Shown: positions 62,857 through 64,000 of the stretch, piece by piece
Position numbering within the stretch: position 1 is the first letter of the stretch
How the letters are laid out: each line of letters starts with the position of its first letter
Assembly: GCF_030410135.1 (NCBI RefSeq)
Contig: NZ_JAUGQQ010000008.1
Coordinates: 1-64,000, forward strand
DNA: 64,000 bases
Reading direction: 5' to 3'
Source: Aequorivita aurantiaca
GTDB taxonomy: Bacteria; Bacteroidota; Bacteroidia; Flavobacteriales; Flavobacteriaceae
The notes under the pieces: model-generated
Database searches by the model: none
What the model saw: only the letters and a program-made list of their open reading frames with translations
Told to the model about the DNA's origin: nothing
Position numbers and translations under genes: made by a program

Positions 62857-63849
62857 TTATAGCTGTTCAAAATGCTTTTTCCCAAGTATAAAATGTTGAA
62901 AAACAATTGATTTGGTTTTGAAATATTTAAGTGATGAAGCGTTATTTTTTCTCTTCAAAAGAAATTTGGAAGCCAATCCATAAAAACTTAAATGAGCTTT
63001 TGCAACGGCGAGGAAATGTCTTGGTTTTCCGTCAATTAAAAACTGAAATGCGGCTATTCCATCCAGCAACATCCTTACAAAAATGGAAGTGAACGCTTTT
63101 GTTCCGCTTGCATTTTTTAGAAGATTTAAAAGCGAATTGCGAAAATTATAAAATGTTTTTTGGGAATTTGCGGAAGCCAAAGTCGCTCCACCCACGTGAT
63201 AAACCTTTGAGGTGCCTACATATAAAATTTTCCCTCCCTTTGCTTGCAACCGCCAACAAAGATCTATCTCCTCTTGATGGGCAAAATAAGCCTCATCCAG
63301 TCCGCCAGCTTCCCAAAAGTTTTTTGATTTCACAAACAAACAAGCGCCCGAGGCCCAAAATATATTGGAAATATCATCATATTGTCCCACGTCTTTTTCC
63401 AAAGTATTAAAAATGCGTCCGCGGCAAAATGGGTAGCCATATTTATCTAAAAACCCGCCCGCCGCACCGGCGTATTCGAAGTATTCCTTGTTTTTGTAAT
63501 CCAGAATTTTCGGCTGTGCCGCAACTACGGAAGTGTCTTTTTCAAATTCTGAAAGTACGGGTTTTAGCCAATTTTCCACCACTTCCACATCGCTATTTAA
63601 AAGCACGAAAATATCTTCCGAAAGATTTTGTAAGGCATCGTTGTAACCTTTTGCATACCCGCCATTTACTTTATTTCGAATAATTTTCACAGAGGGAAAA
63701 TATTCTGATACGTATGCAACCGAATCATCCGTAGAGGCATTGTCCGCGAGATAAACATTCGCTTCGGTAGAAAATTTTACTACGGAAGGTAGGAATTTTT
63801 CCAATAAATCTCTTCCGTTCCAATTCAATATTACTACAGCTACTTTCAC
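62857..63849 (-). CDS. Glycosyltransferase family 2 (rhamnosyltransferase-like)
   Basis: A 330-residue GT2 enzyme. VAVVILNWNGRDLLEKFLPSV opens it, VYLADNASTDDSVAYV follows, LLNSDVEVVENWLKP has the DxD site (NSDVE), and GLDEAYFAHQEEIDLCWRLQ (about 200-219) is the acceptor/catalytic ED motif of the RfbF/WbbL-like group. One hydrophobic segment near the C-terminus may bring it to the membrane. Twenty-nine bases after an HsdR_N-type gene, an order I associate with flavobacterial housekeeping loci rather than with a glycan island. Confidence 0.88.
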   Translation of the reverse strand: MKVAVVILNWNGRDLLEKFLPSVVKFSTEANVYLADNASTDDSVAYVSEYFPSVKIIRNKVNGGYAKGYNDALQNLSEDIFVLLNSDVEVVENWLKPVLSEFEKDTSVVAAQPKILDYKNKEYFEYAGAAGGFLDKYGYPFCRGRIFNTLEKDVGQYDDISNIFWASGACLFVKSKNFWEAGGLDEAYFAHQEEIDLCWRLQAKGGKILYVGTSKVYHVGGATLASANSQKTFYNFRNSLLNLLKNASGTKAFTSIFVRMLLDGIAAFQFLIDGKPRHFLAVAKAHLSFYGLASKFLLKRKNNASSLKYFKTKSIVFQHFILGKKHFEQL

Positions 63850-63878
63850 TCGGTAAAGATAGATTTTTGACGTGTTTT

Positions 63879-64000
63879 TTATTTATAATCGGGAATTTCT
63901 TCCAAAAATATGTAGCACTCGTTTTCAAAATCCATTTGGCAGAAATAATGTTCCAAACCATTAGTAACCATTAAATATTCCGAATTTAATGAAAGGTTAT
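63879..64000 (-). CDS. C-terminal end of an HsdR N-terminal-domain type protein (partial)
   Basis: The last 40 codons of a leftward gene that continues past the right edge: the reading frame encodes NLSLNSEYLMVTNGLEHYFC and QMDFENECYIFLEEIPDYK before TAA (63881-63879). The HYFCQMDFE... ending is typical of small flavobacterial proteins with a type I restriction HsdR_N-like nuclease fold that stand beside a GT2 gene. The call rests on a short C-terminal fragment. Confidence 0.6.
   Translation of the reverse strand, partial: NLSLNSEYLMVTNGLEHYFCQMDFENECYIFLEEIPDYK

Noticed and set aside
63725-63961. Minus-strand frame of 78 codons at the right edge
   Set aside because: It overlaps the GT2 start and the HsdR_N-type end in another frame; those two explain the DNA better.

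Overview
The window is chromosomal DNA of a member of the Bacteroidota, most likely a marine-type Flavobacteriaceae (Aequorivita-like, but the genus cannot be proven by reading). The evidence is AT-rich coding sequence, starts without Shine-Dalgarno motifs, the Bacteroidota promoter (TTG/TTTG, about 17-21 nt, TAnnTTTG) in front of several genes, and typical flavobacterial families (PorV/PorQ-like outer-membrane protein, DUF4105, DUF5606, OstA-like protein, a RecQ without zinc cysteines). I see no rRNA, tRNA, CRISPR array or phage.

Layout. 0-5 kb: a heptanucleotide tandem repeat, an undecaprenyl-phosphate sugar transferase, DUF4105 protease-like protein, PorV-like protein, pssA. 5-15 kb: housekeeping genes (lptB, AhpD-like, tatC, kdsD, then divergent recQ, nucleoid-associated protein, ctaA, cca, tsaC). 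15.7-26.8 kb: a surface-glycan island of eleven genes that flips strand almost gene by gene: GT4, CgeB-like, GT2, GT9, a polysaccharide deacetylase, a tandem GT2 double-domain enzyme and a KdkA-like sugar kinase; this looks like lipopolysaccharide core or O-antigen assembly. 26.8-30.4 kb: dapD, ruvX, def, DUF5606, mazG. 30.5-44 kb: a long leftward run (DUF349 protein, aroE, two tandem DUF368/PopT carriers, TPR protein, class III aminotransferase, OstA-like, purA, fur, relA/spoT). 44-51.7 kb: an M16 peptidase pair, recG, an M1 aminopeptidase. 52-54.7 kb: a lipoprotein, a seven-helix membrane protein, a histidine kinase and a NarL-type regulator. 54.7-64 kb: FMN glutamate-synthase-like protein, pcrA/uvrD helicase, an esterase lipoprotein, DUF2945, a second YrdC protein, a TerB-like protein, OmpA, a GT2 and the C-terminal end of an HsdR_N-type protein.

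Two structures stand out. First, recG carries a 435-bp in-frame insertion (exactly 145 codons) with a DUF559 Vsr-like nuclease domain, bounded by imperfect 29-bp terminal inverted repeats that each fold into a hairpin and by TA dinucleotides. It lies between helicase motifs II and III. Removing it leaves a normal 700-residue RecG, so it reads as a mobile element that survives inside an essential-type gene by staying open in the host frame. A similar hairpin repeat stands alone after the DUF4105 gene. Second, 7-nt periodic arrays start at or over the stop codon of many unrelated genes (porV-like, tatC, AhpD-like, recQ, tsaC, ruvX and others). Their sequence differs from site to site but the period is held, and most units contain a stop trinucleotide; because 7 and 3 are coprime, such an array closes all three frames.
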